Origin: Palsa-504 sp963790065
Lineage (GTDB): Bacteria; Actinomycetota; Actinomycetes; Streptosporangiales; Streptosporangiaceae
DNA: 64,000 nt
Assembly: GCA_963790065.1 (NCBI GenBank)
Contig: CAWBNK010000005.1
Location: 1 to 64,000 of the forward strand
Direction of reading: 5' to 3'
Shown: in pieces, positions 8,356-15,509 of the stretch
How the letters are laid out: every line of letters begins with the position of its first letter
How positions within the stretch are numbered: position 1 is the first letter of the stretch
Program-made: the position numbers and the translations under genes
The notes under the pieces: generated by a model
What the model saw: the letters and a program-made list of their open reading frames with translations, nothing else
Told to the model about the DNA's origin: nothing
Databases searched by the model: none

Positions 8356-9413
8356 CTGTGTGCGTGGAGGTCCCGCCGCGTGATCGTGAGGTGCTGGCCT
8401 CGTGGGTGCGGTCGACGTCGATCCGGGCCGGGCTGGCGCAGCGGGCCCGGATCGTGCTGCTGGCCGGCGACGGGCTGGGCACTAACGAGATCGCCCGGCG
8501 GACCGGGGCGTCCAAGCCGACGGTGATCTTGTGGAAGAAGCGGTACGCCGCGGAGGGGACCGGCGGCCTGGAGGACCGGCCCAGGCCGGGCCGGGCGCGG
8601 TGGACCGATGACGTGGCGGTCGTGCTGGCCACCTTGGAGCCGCCGCCGGCCCGGCTGGGGGTGACGCACTGGTCGTCCCGGCTGCTGGCCGCCGAGCTGG
8701 GCCTGTCCAACGTCAAGGTCGCGGACGTGTGGCGGGAATGGGGGCTGCAGCCGTGGCGGGCCGAGAGCTTCAAGTTCTCCACCGACCCGGCGCTGGAGGC
8801 CAAGGTCCGCGACGTCACCGGGCTCTACCTCAACCCGCCGGACAAAGCCGTCGTGCTGTGCGTGGACGAGAAACCCCAGACCCAGGCGCTTGAACGCAAA
8901 GCGCCGGTGCTGCCGCTGCGCCCCGGGGTCCCGGAAAAGCGCAGCCACGACTACATCCGGCACGGCACCACCAGCCTGTTCGCCGCGCTGGAAGCCGCCA
9001 CCGGCAAGGTGACCAGCGCCTGCTACCCCCAGCACCGGCACGAAGAATTCCTGGCCTTCCTCAAGCAGGTCGCGAAAGCCTACCCGCGCCGCAAGCTCCA
9101 CCTGGTCTGCGACAACTACGGCACGCACACCCACCCGGACGTGCAGGCCTGGCTGGACAAGCACCCCCGGATCACGCTGCACTTCACGCCGACGTCCGGG
9201 TCGTGGCTGAACCTCGTCGAGGTGTTCTTCTCGATCATCACCCGGCAGGCCATCCGCCGCGGCAGCTTCACCTCAGTCCCCGACCTCATCAACGCCATCG
9301 AGACCTTCATCGACAGCTGGAACGACCGGTGCCACCCCTTCACCTGGACCAAGACCGCCGACGAGATACTCCCGAAATGCCGCCCAGGTAAAAGAACCTC
9401 GTTCACACGACAC
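8290..9413 (+). mobile_element. IS630-type insertion sequence
   Basis: A 1124-bp element with imperfect terminal inverted repeats (GTGTCGCGTGAGCGAG at the left, complement of CTCGTTCACACGACAC at the right, 14 of 16 matching) flanked by TA on both sides (8288-8289 and 9414-9415). TA target duplication is characteristic of IS630/Tc1-mariner elements. It carries one full-length transposase gene and looks intact. Confidence 0.9.
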
Positions 9414-9416
9414 TAG
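8346..9416 (+). CDS. IS630-family transposase (DDE)
   Basis: 356 aa. The N-terminal helix-turn-helix region (AQRARIVLLAGDGLGTNEIA, then RRTGASKPTVILWKKRYAAE) is followed by a second winged-helix-like segment and a DDE catalytic core: VVLCVDEKPQTQALER (first Asp), KLHLVCDNYGTHTHPDV (second Asp) and PTSGSWLNLVEVFFSIITRQ (Glu). The stop codon TAG is formed by the final C-side target duplication, so termination depends on the inserted site. The length is normal for the family and no frameshift is seen. Confidence 0.94.
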   Translation: MALTVCVEVPPRDREVLASWVRSTSIRAGLAQRARIVLLAGDGLGTNEIARRTGASKPTVILWKKRYAAEGTGGLEDRPRPGRARWTDDVAVVLATLEPPPARLGVTHWSSRLLAAELGLSNVKVADVWREWGLQPWRAESFKFSTDPALEAKVRDVTGLYLNPPDKAVVLCVDEKPQTQALERKAPVLPLRPGVPEKRSHDYIRHGTTSLFAALEAATGKVTSACYPQHRHEEFLAFLKQVAKAYPRRKLHLVCDNYGTHTHPDVQAWLDKHPRITLHFTPTSGSWLNLVEVFFSIITRQAIRRGSFTSVPDLINAIETFIDSWNDRCHPFTWTKTADEILPKCRPGKRTSFTRH

Positions 9417-9433
9417 CGGCCAACATCGGATAG

Positions 9434-9858
9434 CTGGCCTGTGCCGTCTACCTTAAATGGGCGCCGTAATTACCCAGCGAGCTACGCATTACGAGAGTGT
9501 TCCCGTGCGTTGCTCGTAAATTCAAAGGCTGTCCGAGCTTGACGTTCGCAGGTTGCTGCTGGCGGCGATCGTTGGCTGTTGATGGCGGTTCTGGGGCATC
9601 TCGGGGGCACGGGCCCACTAGGCGAAGGCTCGGTTCTCGACATCACCGCAGCCGCCGTAAGCGATCGGTACCGACCTATGCTCACGGCTCCGGAGGCCGC
9701 CCGCGTGATCGCACGAACCTTGGCGCTGACCTGCGCCGACTGCACGAATGCGGCGGCGGCAGCGGAGGTCGTTCCGCGCATGTTCCTGATCACCATTTGT
9801 CCGGGCTTGGCCAGTGTCAGACCATCGCGTAGGACGATTCTCTTCCGGGATCTACGCT
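9434..9858. other. Gene-poor stretch inside the integrative element
   Basis: About 425 bp between the restored end of the SRPBCC gene and the acetyltransferase. Open frames exist on both strands (for example 9579-9878 plus, 9482-9796 minus) but none has a ribosome-binding site or a recognisable domain. The plus frame has a vaguely enzyme-like run (TAPEAARVIARTLALT) that may be a gene remnant. I annotate no gene. Confidence 0.45.
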
Positions 9859-10446
9859 GTGACGGTGGAGAGGATTAGCGATGGTTTCTTGTCGTGGCGG
9901 CCGTTGATTGCCGGGGACCTTCCCATGCTGGCCGAGTGGTTGCGAGAGCCCCGGGTCGCCCGGTGGTGGAATCAGGAGACAACCCTTGAGGCGGTCGAGC
10001 GCGACTTCGGCGCGAGTACGCGAGGCGAGGAGCCGGGGGAAGACCTCCTCGTTCTCCTCGACGGCCGGCCAATCGGCCTGCTGCAGCGCTCGGCGATTTG
10101 CGACTACCCCCAGGATCTCACGAAATTCTCGGCAGTTATCGAGGTGCCAGTCGGCGCCGTCGAGCTTGACTACCTCATCGCGGACCCAGCGCTGCGCGGT
10201 CGCGGTCTCGGATCCCGCATGATCGCTGCGGCTGTTGAGGACACCTGGAACTCGTGTTCTGATGCGCCGGCGGTGCTTGTCGCCGTGGTGGCCGCCAATG
10301 TGGCCTCCTGGCGTGCGCTGGAGAAGGCTGGCTTGAAGCGGGTCGCTGAAGGCCCGATGTCGCCCGACAACCCGATTGATGATGCGCTGCATTACATCTA
10401 TCGTGTTGACCGGCCTGGCGCCGCCTCGTCGGCCTTCAGGCGCTGA
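9859..10446 (+). CDS. GNAT acetyltransferase, AAC(6')-like
   Basis: 195 aa from GTG 9859; the frame is open further upstream to an ATG at 9814 with no better signal, so the start is uncertain. The motif LPMLAEWLREPRVARWWNQE near the N terminus is the pattern of aminoglycoside 6'-N-acetyltransferases and related siderophore-type acetyltransferases, and DYLIADPALRGRGLGSRMI carries the acetyl-CoA-binding loop (RGRGLGS). ASWRALEKAGLKRV is the usual GNAT C-terminal motif. The substrate could be an aminoglycoside or an unrelated amine; sequence alone does not settle this. It is cargo of the tRNA-Ser element, next to an APH-like kinase. Confidence 0.8.
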   Translation: MTVERISDGFLSWRPLIAGDLPMLAEWLREPRVARWWNQETTLEAVERDFGASTRGEEPGEDLLVLLDGRPIGLLQRSAICDYPQDLTKFSAVIEVPVGAVELDYLIADPALRGRGLGSRMIAAAVEDTWNSCSDAPAVLVAVVAANVASWRALEKAGLKRVAEGPMSPDNPIDDALHYIYRVDRPGAASSAFRR

Positions 10447-10628
10447 CCCGTACGAACGAATCGCCCGCCGGACCCGGCGCCGCATAGCGGCGCCGCCTTG
10501 ATCTAAAACGGCTGAATCCGGCAACGCAGTACGAGGTAGCGAGGTAGCGACCAGGGACCCCGCTGGGCGCGATTATGAGCCGCGATATCTCGTTGCTGCC
10601 CACCCAGCCGGCCGCCTAGCCTCGGCCT

Positions 10629-11588
10629 GTGCGCGAGCGCCCGGTGGATATAAGCGACAGCGATGTCGCCGTCTCGCTGGCTCGCCAGTGGGCGCTCACG
10701 GTGCAGGACCTGTCCTACCTGCCCGTCGGGTTCGGCGGGTACCACTGGCTCGCGGTCGACCAGACGGGCTCGCGATGGTTCGTGACCGTCAGCGATCTGG
10801 CCTCGCCGTGGGTGCCCGACCTGCCGGCGGCCATGCAGACAGCGGCCTGGCTCGTGACGCAAGCCGGGCTCGGGTTCGTCGTCGCTCCCGTGCCGACGAG
10901 GGCTGGTCAGATCGTCGGCTCTGTGGACAGCCGGCATGCGCTGACGCTGTTTCCGTACCTCGACGCCGCGCCTAGTCACTTCGAGGATCCGATCGATGAC
11001 GGCGACCGGGCCGCGATCATCGACATGCTGGCCAGCCTGCATACCGCAATCCCTAACGGCATCCAGGTGCCCACCCGGCCACTGGAGCTAACCACCCGCC
11101 AGGCCATCGACCAGGCCCTGGCCAGCCTGGGCGTCCCCTGGACTGGCGGTCCGTACGCCGGGCCAGGCCGTGATCTTCTGGCCCGGTACGAACGGCCGCT
11201 GCGTCAGGCCTTCGCGCGATTCGACGGCCTGCTCGACCGGGTCCGGGAGGCTGGGGGGCCGTATGTCATCACGCACGGCGAGCCCCACCCCGGCAATCTG
11301 CTGCGCACGAGGGCCGGACTGTGCCTGATCGACTGGGACATGACCGCGCTGGCCCGGCCTGAGCGAGACCTGTGGTGGGTGATCTCAGGCGCCCAGGACG
11401 CCGCTCGGTACTCGTGGCGGACTGGCTGGACGGTCAACCAGGACGCGCTGGCGCTGTACCGGCTGCGCTGGGACCTGGACGACGTAGCAGGATTCCTGTC
11501 CCACATCCGGGGTCCGCACCAGCGGACGGCGGACACACTCATGACCTGGACCGAACTCCAGAAGACCCTGCAGGCAATCACCCGCTAA
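10629..11588 (+). CDS. APH-family phosphotransferase
   Basis: 319 aa from GTG 10629. The kinase-like fold is readable from VGFGGYHWLAVD (nucleotide-binding strand), the catalytic loop VITHGEPHPGNLL (Brenner motif, His-Gly-Glu-x-His-Pro-Gly-Asn) and CLIDWDMTALARPERDLWWV, which supplies the Mg-binding Asp. In this motif Glu replaces the usual Asp of HGDxHxxN, as in several spectinomycin/aminoglycoside phosphotransferase relatives. The substrate may be an antibiotic or a small alcohol. It is the last cargo gene of the integrative element and ends about 145 bp before the attachment repeat. Confidence 0.82.
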   Translation: MRERPVDISDSDVAVSLARQWALTVQDLSYLPVGFGGYHWLAVDQTGSRWFVTVSDLASPWVPDLPAAMQTAAWLVTQAGLGFVVAPVPTRAGQIVGSVDSRHALTLFPYLDAAPSHFEDPIDDGDRAAIIDMLASLHTAIPNGIQVPTRPLELTTRQAIDQALASLGVPWTGGPYAGPGRDLLARYERPLRQAFARFDGLLDRVREAGGPYVITHGEPHPGNLLRTRAGLCLIDWDMTALARPERDLWWVISGAQDAARYSWRTGWTVNQDALALYRLRWDLDDVAGFLSHIRGPHQRTADTLMTWTELQKTLQAITR

Positions 11589-11656
11589 CGTAACCGGCGG
11601 CAATGAAGGACGCCAGCGAGCGGATCAGCCAGGCGCTATGGGATCAGGGATGAACC

Positions 11657-11678
11657 AACTGCAACCCAAATTGCAACC
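11657..11678. repeat. Right inner 22-bp repeat (candidate integrase arm site)
   Basis: Matches 7697-7718 at 21 of 22 positions (T instead of C at the fifteenth base). It lies about 55 bp inside the right attachment repeat. Function as an integrase-binding arm site is inferred from position and repetition. Confidence 0.6.
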
Positions 11679-11696
11679 TTGGGTCCTGTTACTGGT

Positions 11697-11732
11697 CAGG
11701 CCCTGGCCGCGGTGGATGCGGGACAGGGCCTG
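11697..11732 (-). terminator. Inverted repeat downstream of tRNA-Ser(GCT)
   Basis: CAGGCCCTG at 11697-11705 and CAGGGCCTG at 11724-11732 form a perfect 9-bp GC-rich stem with an 18-nt loop, immediately 3' of the minus-strand tRNA. No U-tract is obvious. It could end the tRNA transcript or be part of the attachment region. Confidence 0.45.
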
Positions 11733-11794
11733 GGAGCTGCGGAGGATCGGGGATTTGAACCCCGGAGGGTGTTGCCACCCAACCGCATTAGCAG
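11732..11794 (-). repeat. Right attachment repeat, inside intact tRNA-Ser(GCT)
   Basis: The partner of 7551-7613 (62 of 63 identical). It covers the tRNA 3' end plus 8 bp of flank up to the anticodon loop. Confidence 0.85.
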
Positions 11795-11828
11795 TGCGGC
11801 GCCATAGACCGGACTAGGCGAATCCTCC
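11740..11828 (-). tRNA. tRNA-Ser (anticodon GCT)
   Basis: 89 nt read on the minus strand. The acceptor stem GGAGGAT/ATCCTCC is perfect, the variable arm is long, the T-loop is GGTTCAAAT, and the anticodon stem CCGCA/TGCGG encloses the loop CTGCTAA with anticodon GCT. Discriminator G, no encoded CCA. Its 3' half is the integration site of the adjacent element. Confidence 0.96.
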
Positions 11829-11926
11829 AGACGCACCAGTGGTGCGGTGGGCCATAGCGTACCGGTAGTGACCCTGGCCGGGCAAAGCATTCGGGGCGGC
11901 CCGGTCAGGCAGTATCCGCGGCCGCC

Positions 11927-13561
11927 TCAGCCGATCTCGATGACCTCGTAGTCACCGGCCTGGTACGCGTCGCGCATGGTGCGCTTGGAGAACTTGCCCA
12001 CGCTGGTCTTGGGCACCTCGGCGATGAAACACCAGCGCTCGGGCAGCTGCCAGCGCGGGACCTGCTCGGCCAGGAAGGCCCGAAGCTTGTCCGCGCTGAC
12101 GTCGGCGCCGCTCCGCAGCACGATCGCGGCCAGCGGGCGCTCGCCCCACTTCTCGTCGGCGACCCCGATCACCGCCGCCTCGGCCACGTCGGGGTGAGCC
12201 ATCAGGATGTTCTCCAGCTCCATGGAGGAGATCCACTCCCCGCCCGACTTGATCACGTCCTTGGCCCGGTCGGTCAGCCGGATGAAGCCATGGGAATCCA
12301 GCGTCCCGACGTCCCCGGTCCGCAGCCAGCCGTCGTCGAACTTGGCCGGGTCGTCGTCCTTGTAGTAGGAGCCGGTGATCCACGGGCCGCGGACCTCGAC
12401 CTCGCCCACCGCCTCGCCGTCGTTGGGCAGCACGGCGCCGCCGTCCCCGGCCAGCCGGGCCTCCACCGCGCAGAACACCCGGCCCTGGCTGTCGCGGTAC
12501 CGCCACTCCTCTTCCTTGGCCAGCCCGGGCGGCGGGTTGGCCACGCTGGCCAGCGGCGAGGTTTCGGTCATGCCCCAGGCCTGCAGCAGCCGTACCCCGA
12601 GCTCCGTCTCGTACCTGACCTGCATGGCGTGCGGCACGGCGGAGCCGCCCGCGATCACCAGGCGCAGCGAGGACAGGTCGCCGCCCTCGGTGCGCACGTG
12701 AGCCAGGACGCCCGCCCAGATGGTAGGCACCCCGCCGGCCAGGGTGACGTGCTCGTCGCCGATGAGCCGGACCAGGGCGGCCGGCTGCATGTGCCGGTCG
12801 GGCAGGATCAGGGCGGCGCCGGACAGCAGGCCGGCGTAGGCCAGCCCCCACGCGTTGGCGTGGAACATGGGCACCACGGGCAGCACGCGGTCCCGGTCGC
12901 TGATGGCGAAGGCGTTGCCGAGGCAGGCCCCCATCGAATGCAGGTAGCTGGACCGGTGGCTGTAGACGACGCCCTTCGGGTGCCCGGTGGTGCCGCTGGT
13001 GTAGCACATGGCCGCGGCCGAGAACTCGTCGAGCACGGGCCAGTCGAACGAGTCCGGCTCGGCGGCCAGCAGTTCCTCGTAGGAGTGCACGCTGACCCCG
13101 GTCAGTTCGTCGGCCCCGGGCGTCTCGCCGAGCGGCGCCCCGGACACGATCACGTGCTTGACGGTCGAGGCCTGCGGCAGGACCTCGGCGAACTTGGACA
13201 CCAGCGAGGCGTCCACGATCACGGCGTGGTCCTCCGCGTGGGTGGCGATGTAGCCGATCTCGGCCGGGGCGAGCCGGATGTTCAGCGTGTGCAGGACCGC
13301 GCCCATCGACGGCACCGCCAGGTAGGCCTCGAGGTGCTCGGCGTTGTTCCACATAAAGGTGCCAACCCGCTGGTCGCCGTCGACGCCCAGCCGCCGCAGC
13401 GCGCTGGCCAGCCGGGCCGCCCGGCGCCCCGCCTCGGCGTAGGTCCGCCGCCTGGTCCCGTCCTCGGTGCAGGTGACAACCTCGCGATCACCGAATATCG
13501 ACGTGCCGTAGCGCATGATCGAGGCGATCGTCAGCGGCATGTCCATCATCGTGCTGCGCAC
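11927..13561 (-). CDS. Fatty-acid-CoA ligase (AMP-binding, ANL family)
   Basis: 544 aa from GTG 13561, which has AGGAGG seven bases upstream; the longer frame to 13618 is not needed. It forms acyl-CoA through an acyl-AMP intermediate. The P-loop YTSGTTGHPKGVVYSH (about residue 170), the A5 motif QAWGMTETSP, the A7 motif DGWLRTGDVG and the C-terminal hinge and catalytic Lys region (RAKDVIKSGGEWISSMELE, then PKTSVGKFSKRTMRD) are all present. No signal or membrane segment is present. The fatty-acid chain length cannot be read. It stands alone; a pair of direct repeats lies upstream. Confidence 0.93.
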   Translation of the reverse strand: MRSTMMDMPLTIASIMRYGTSIFGDREVVTCTEDGTRRRTYAEAGRRAARLASALRRLGVDGDQRVGTFMWNNAEHLEAYLAVPSMGAVLHTLNIRLAPAEIGYIATHAEDHAVIVDASLVSKFAEVLPQASTVKHVIVSGAPLGETPGADELTGVSVHSYEELLAAEPDSFDWPVLDEFSAAAMCYTSGTTGHPKGVVYSHRSSYLHSMGACLGNAFAISDRDRVLPVVPMFHANAWGLAYAGLLSGAALILPDRHMQPAALVRLIGDEHVTLAGGVPTIWAGVLAHVRTEGGDLSSLRLVIAGGSAVPHAMQVRYETELGVRLLQAWGMTETSPLASVANPPPGLAKEEEWRYRDSQGRVFCAVEARLAGDGGAVLPNDGEAVGEVEVRGPWITGSYYKDDDPAKFDDGWLRTGDVGTLDSHGFIRLTDRAKDVIKSGGEWISSMELENILMAHPDVAEAAVIGVADEKWGERPLAAIVLRSGADVSADKLRAFLAEQVPRWQLPERWCFIAEVPKTSVGKFSKRTMRDAYQAGDYEVIEIG

Positions 13562-13584
13562 CGGGCTACCTCCTGTGGCGGCTG

Positions 13585-13605
13585 ACCTGCATACTACCTG
13601 CATAC
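13585..13605 (-). promoter_or_regulatory. Two 10-bp direct repeats upstream of the acyl-CoA ligase
   Basis: ACCTGCATAC occurs at 13585-13594 and again at 13596-13605, spaced 11 bp, about one helical turn. They lie just upstream of the ribosome-binding site of the ligase gene. They may be an operator for an unlinked regulator; no protein is identified. Confidence 0.4.
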
Positions 13606-13697
13606 CTGATAGTGCCACGAGCCGGGCGGCCGGCAGTAGACCTCGCGGAGCGGCAATTAACGCCCGCTCGCGCCCGCTAATAAGGGTTCATCAGCAC

Positions 13698-14231
13698 TCA
13701 GGTGCCGGAGTCCTGCCCGAGTTCCGCGTCGATGCGCAGCCTGGCCACGGCCCGCGACACGGTGCTCTTCACCGTGCCCAGGCTGACCCCGAGCAGGGCG
13801 GCGATTTCCGGCTCGGTCATGTCCTCGAAGTACCTGAGCATGACGGCGGCGCGCATCCGGTCCGGCAGCCGGTCCAGGGCCCGCCGGACCACCTCGGCCG
13901 TGTCGCTCTCCCGCGCGTGGTCGGCCACGGCCAGGTCCGGGAGTTCGTCGGTCGGGAACTCCTCCAGCCTGCGGCGGCGCCACCAGGAAATGTGCGTGTT
14001 GACCATGACCCGACGGACATAAGCGTCCAGGGCGGCTCGGTCGTTGATCTTGTCCCAGGCCAGGAAGGTGTTGGCCAGCGCGGCCTGGACCAGGTCCTCG
14101 GCGTCGGCCTGGTTCCCGGTGAGCATGACCCCTATTCGCAGCAGGGCGGTCCCGCGGGCCAGAACGTACTCGCGGAAGGCAGCATCGTCGGCGCTGGCGC
14201 GCGACTCCTGGTCATCGCCGACGAAGCTCAT
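13698..14231 (-). CDS. SigE-family RNA polymerase sigma factor
   Basis: 177 aa. It is an extracytoplasmic-function-type sigma factor of the group Actinobacteria call SigE-family sigma-70. Region 2 reads MLTGNQADAEDLVQAALANT and carries the core-binding helix; region 4 (ALDRLPDRMRAAVMLRYFED then TEPEIAALLGVSLGTVKST) is the -35-recognition helix-turn-helix. I prefer ATG 14231 over GTG 14240, since AAGG lies at proper spacing for the ATG but abuts the GTG. No anti-sigma gene is adjacent. It diverges from the cysteine-rich/MauE pair across a strong 34-bp dyad, suggesting that pair or itself as target. Confidence 0.9.
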   Translation of the reverse strand: MSFVGDDQESRASADDAAFREYVLARGTALLRIGVMLTGNQADAEDLVQAALANTFLAWDKINDRAALDAYVRRVMVNTHISWWRRRRLEEFPTDELPDLAVADHARESDTAEVVRRALDRLPDRMRAAVMLRYFEDMTEPEIAALLGVSLGTVKSTVSRAVARLRIDAELGQDSGT

Positions 14232-14241
14232 ACTGCTCACC

Positions 14242-14275
14242 TTACTTAAGGTAGCTGTATAACTACATTAAGTAA
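14242..14275. promoter_or_regulatory. 34-bp inverted repeat upstream of the sigma-factor gene
   Basis: TTACTTAAGGTAG (14242-14254) and CTACATTAAGTAA (14263-14275) pair at 12 of 13 positions around an 8-bp AT-rich centre. The dyad ends 10 bp before the sigma-factor ATG and about 145 bp before the divergent operon. Its length and position fit a dimeric repressor operator. The regulator is unknown. Confidence 0.6.
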
Positions 14276-14420
14276 ATGGGAGGAAGGGCGAGCCGCGCCG
14301 CAGCTATCCGCCGGGATGTATCTCTGTTTCCTCACGGACAAAAGTGTCCGAGTGACTTGACGTAACTGTCCTTCAGCCAGCAGGGTCATACGCAGGCCTA
14401 TGCAATCCCACGGAGGGCAA

Positions 14421-15506
14421 GTGCGGCAATTGGCTGACATTCCCCGTTGGTGCGACGATGTCACGGACTCGACCGGTCCGGCACGATTCGCACGCAGATC
14501 GCTCCTGGTGGCAGCGGTCCTCGGACGGCGGGACAAGCCGGAACATCCGCACGGAGCGGCGGCCGAAGGCGATCCCGGTGCCTCAGCGACCAGCACGTTG
14601 GTTTACACGGTGACCGGGAGGATACTCGACGTCAGCCCGCACGTGCTGGTCCTGCGCACCGAACGGGGCGAGCAGCGCTTCCCGCTGGATCCCTCCGCCG
14701 AGGCCTGGCGCGGTGGCACGGTCCCGCCCGCGGCCCTGCGGCAAGGCGACCACGCAATTGTCCGGCGCAAGCGCCCAGGCAGCCCGGTGATCGACCGGAT
14801 CTGGGCTCAGGCCGGCCGGGTGACCGGGACGATCATCGAGCGCGAAGGCCCGGCCACCCTGCTGGTCGACGAGGGCCCGGCTAAAGGACGCAAGATCGTC
14901 ATCGTCGCGCCCGAGACCGCGGGCCGGATTCAGGTCCGCTTCCCCCGGCTCGAGCCCGGCTTCCTGATCGACGTGATCGGCGTGAAGCACGACGGCTACC
15001 TGTCCGCGCTGATCCCCGCCACCTCGCAGCCGCCCTACCGGGCAGGCCACGCGCCCGCACCGCCGCTGGTCAGCGGTCACGTACCGGATCCGGTCAGCGG
15101 GGCGGCGGTCTGGCACGAGCCCGGTGAGGAGCCGGATGAGCTGCTCGGGCTGGCCTACCCCGCGCTGGACCCGGAGACGAGCTGCGAGCGGGCCGGGGCG
15201 GCCCAGGCGGCCTGCTCAGGCGACCTGCACGCGGTGGACCCGCACGCCACCGGTCCCGGGTGCATCCGCCTGCCCTACCTGTCCGTAGGCAGCATGATCC
15301 GGCTGCGGAACGACTGTGCCGAGCTCACCAGGACGCTTCCCGTCACCGGCTGCGGGGCGACGGCCCGGTTGTTCTGCGATCGCTGCGTCACCTGCGGGAC
15401 CTCGCAGAAAGGCCGGATCGCGGACCTGACCATGGCCGCGTTCGTGGAACTCGGCGGGGCCCTCGAAACGGGCTGCTTCAATGCCACGATGACGATTGGC
15501 GGCTGA
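14421..15506 (+). CDS. Cysteine-rich protein with C-terminal double-psi-barrel-like domain
   Basis: 361 aa from GTG 14421, which follows GGAGGG; ATG 14400 is in frame but has no ribosome-binding site. A twin-arginine-like stretch (FARRSLLVAAVLG) lies near residue 25, so export is possible. The middle (about 60-180) has two short beta-rich repeats (YTVTGRILDVSPHVLVLRTE; AGRVTGTIIEREGPATLLVD). The last 110 residues hold about ten cysteines, including FCDRCVTC, and end QKGRIADLTMAAFVELGG then GCFNATMTIGG, which resembles the RlpA/expansin double-psi barrel. That domain call is mine and unverified. It precedes a MauE-like gene by three bases. Confidence 0.7.
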   Translation: MRQLADIPRWCDDVTDSTGPARFARRSLLVAAVLGRRDKPEHPHGAAAEGDPGASATSTLVYTVTGRILDVSPHVLVLRTERGEQRFPLDPSAEAWRGGTVPPAALRQGDHAIVRRKRPGSPVIDRIWAQAGRVTGTIIEREGPATLLVDEGPAKGRKIVIVAPETAGRIQVRFPRLEPGFLIDVIGVKHDGYLSALIPATSQPPYRAGHAPAPPLVSGHVPDPVSGAAVWHEPGEEPDELLGLAYPALDPETSCERAGAAQAACSGDLHAVDPHATGPGCIRLPYLSVGSMIRLRNDCAELTRTLPVTGCGATARLFCDRCVTCGTSQKGRIADLTMAAFVELGGALETGCFNATMTIGG

Positions 15507-15509
15507 CAG

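Larger units (their letters stand above)
7551..11794. mobile_element. Degenerate integrative element in tRNA-Ser(GCT), about 4.2 kb
   Basis: The element is bounded by two 63-bp direct repeats (7551-7613 and 11732-11794) that differ at one base. The right copy is the 3' half of an intact tRNA-Ser(GCT) up to the anticodon loop; the left copy is that half alone, without the 5' half. This is the usual signature of tyrosine-recombinase integration into a tRNA 3' end. Just inside each end lies a matching 22-bp sequence built from two TGCAACC units, resembling integrase arm sites. The cargo is an SRPBCC gene with an IS630-type insertion, an AAC(6')-like acetyltransferase and an APH-like kinase. No integrase, excisionase or replication gene remains, so it appears immobile. 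Confidence 0.75.

Noticed and set aside
9579..9878. Plus-strand frame inside the integrative element as a gene
   Set aside because: No ribosome-binding site and no recognisable domain; it overlaps the acetyltransferase start.
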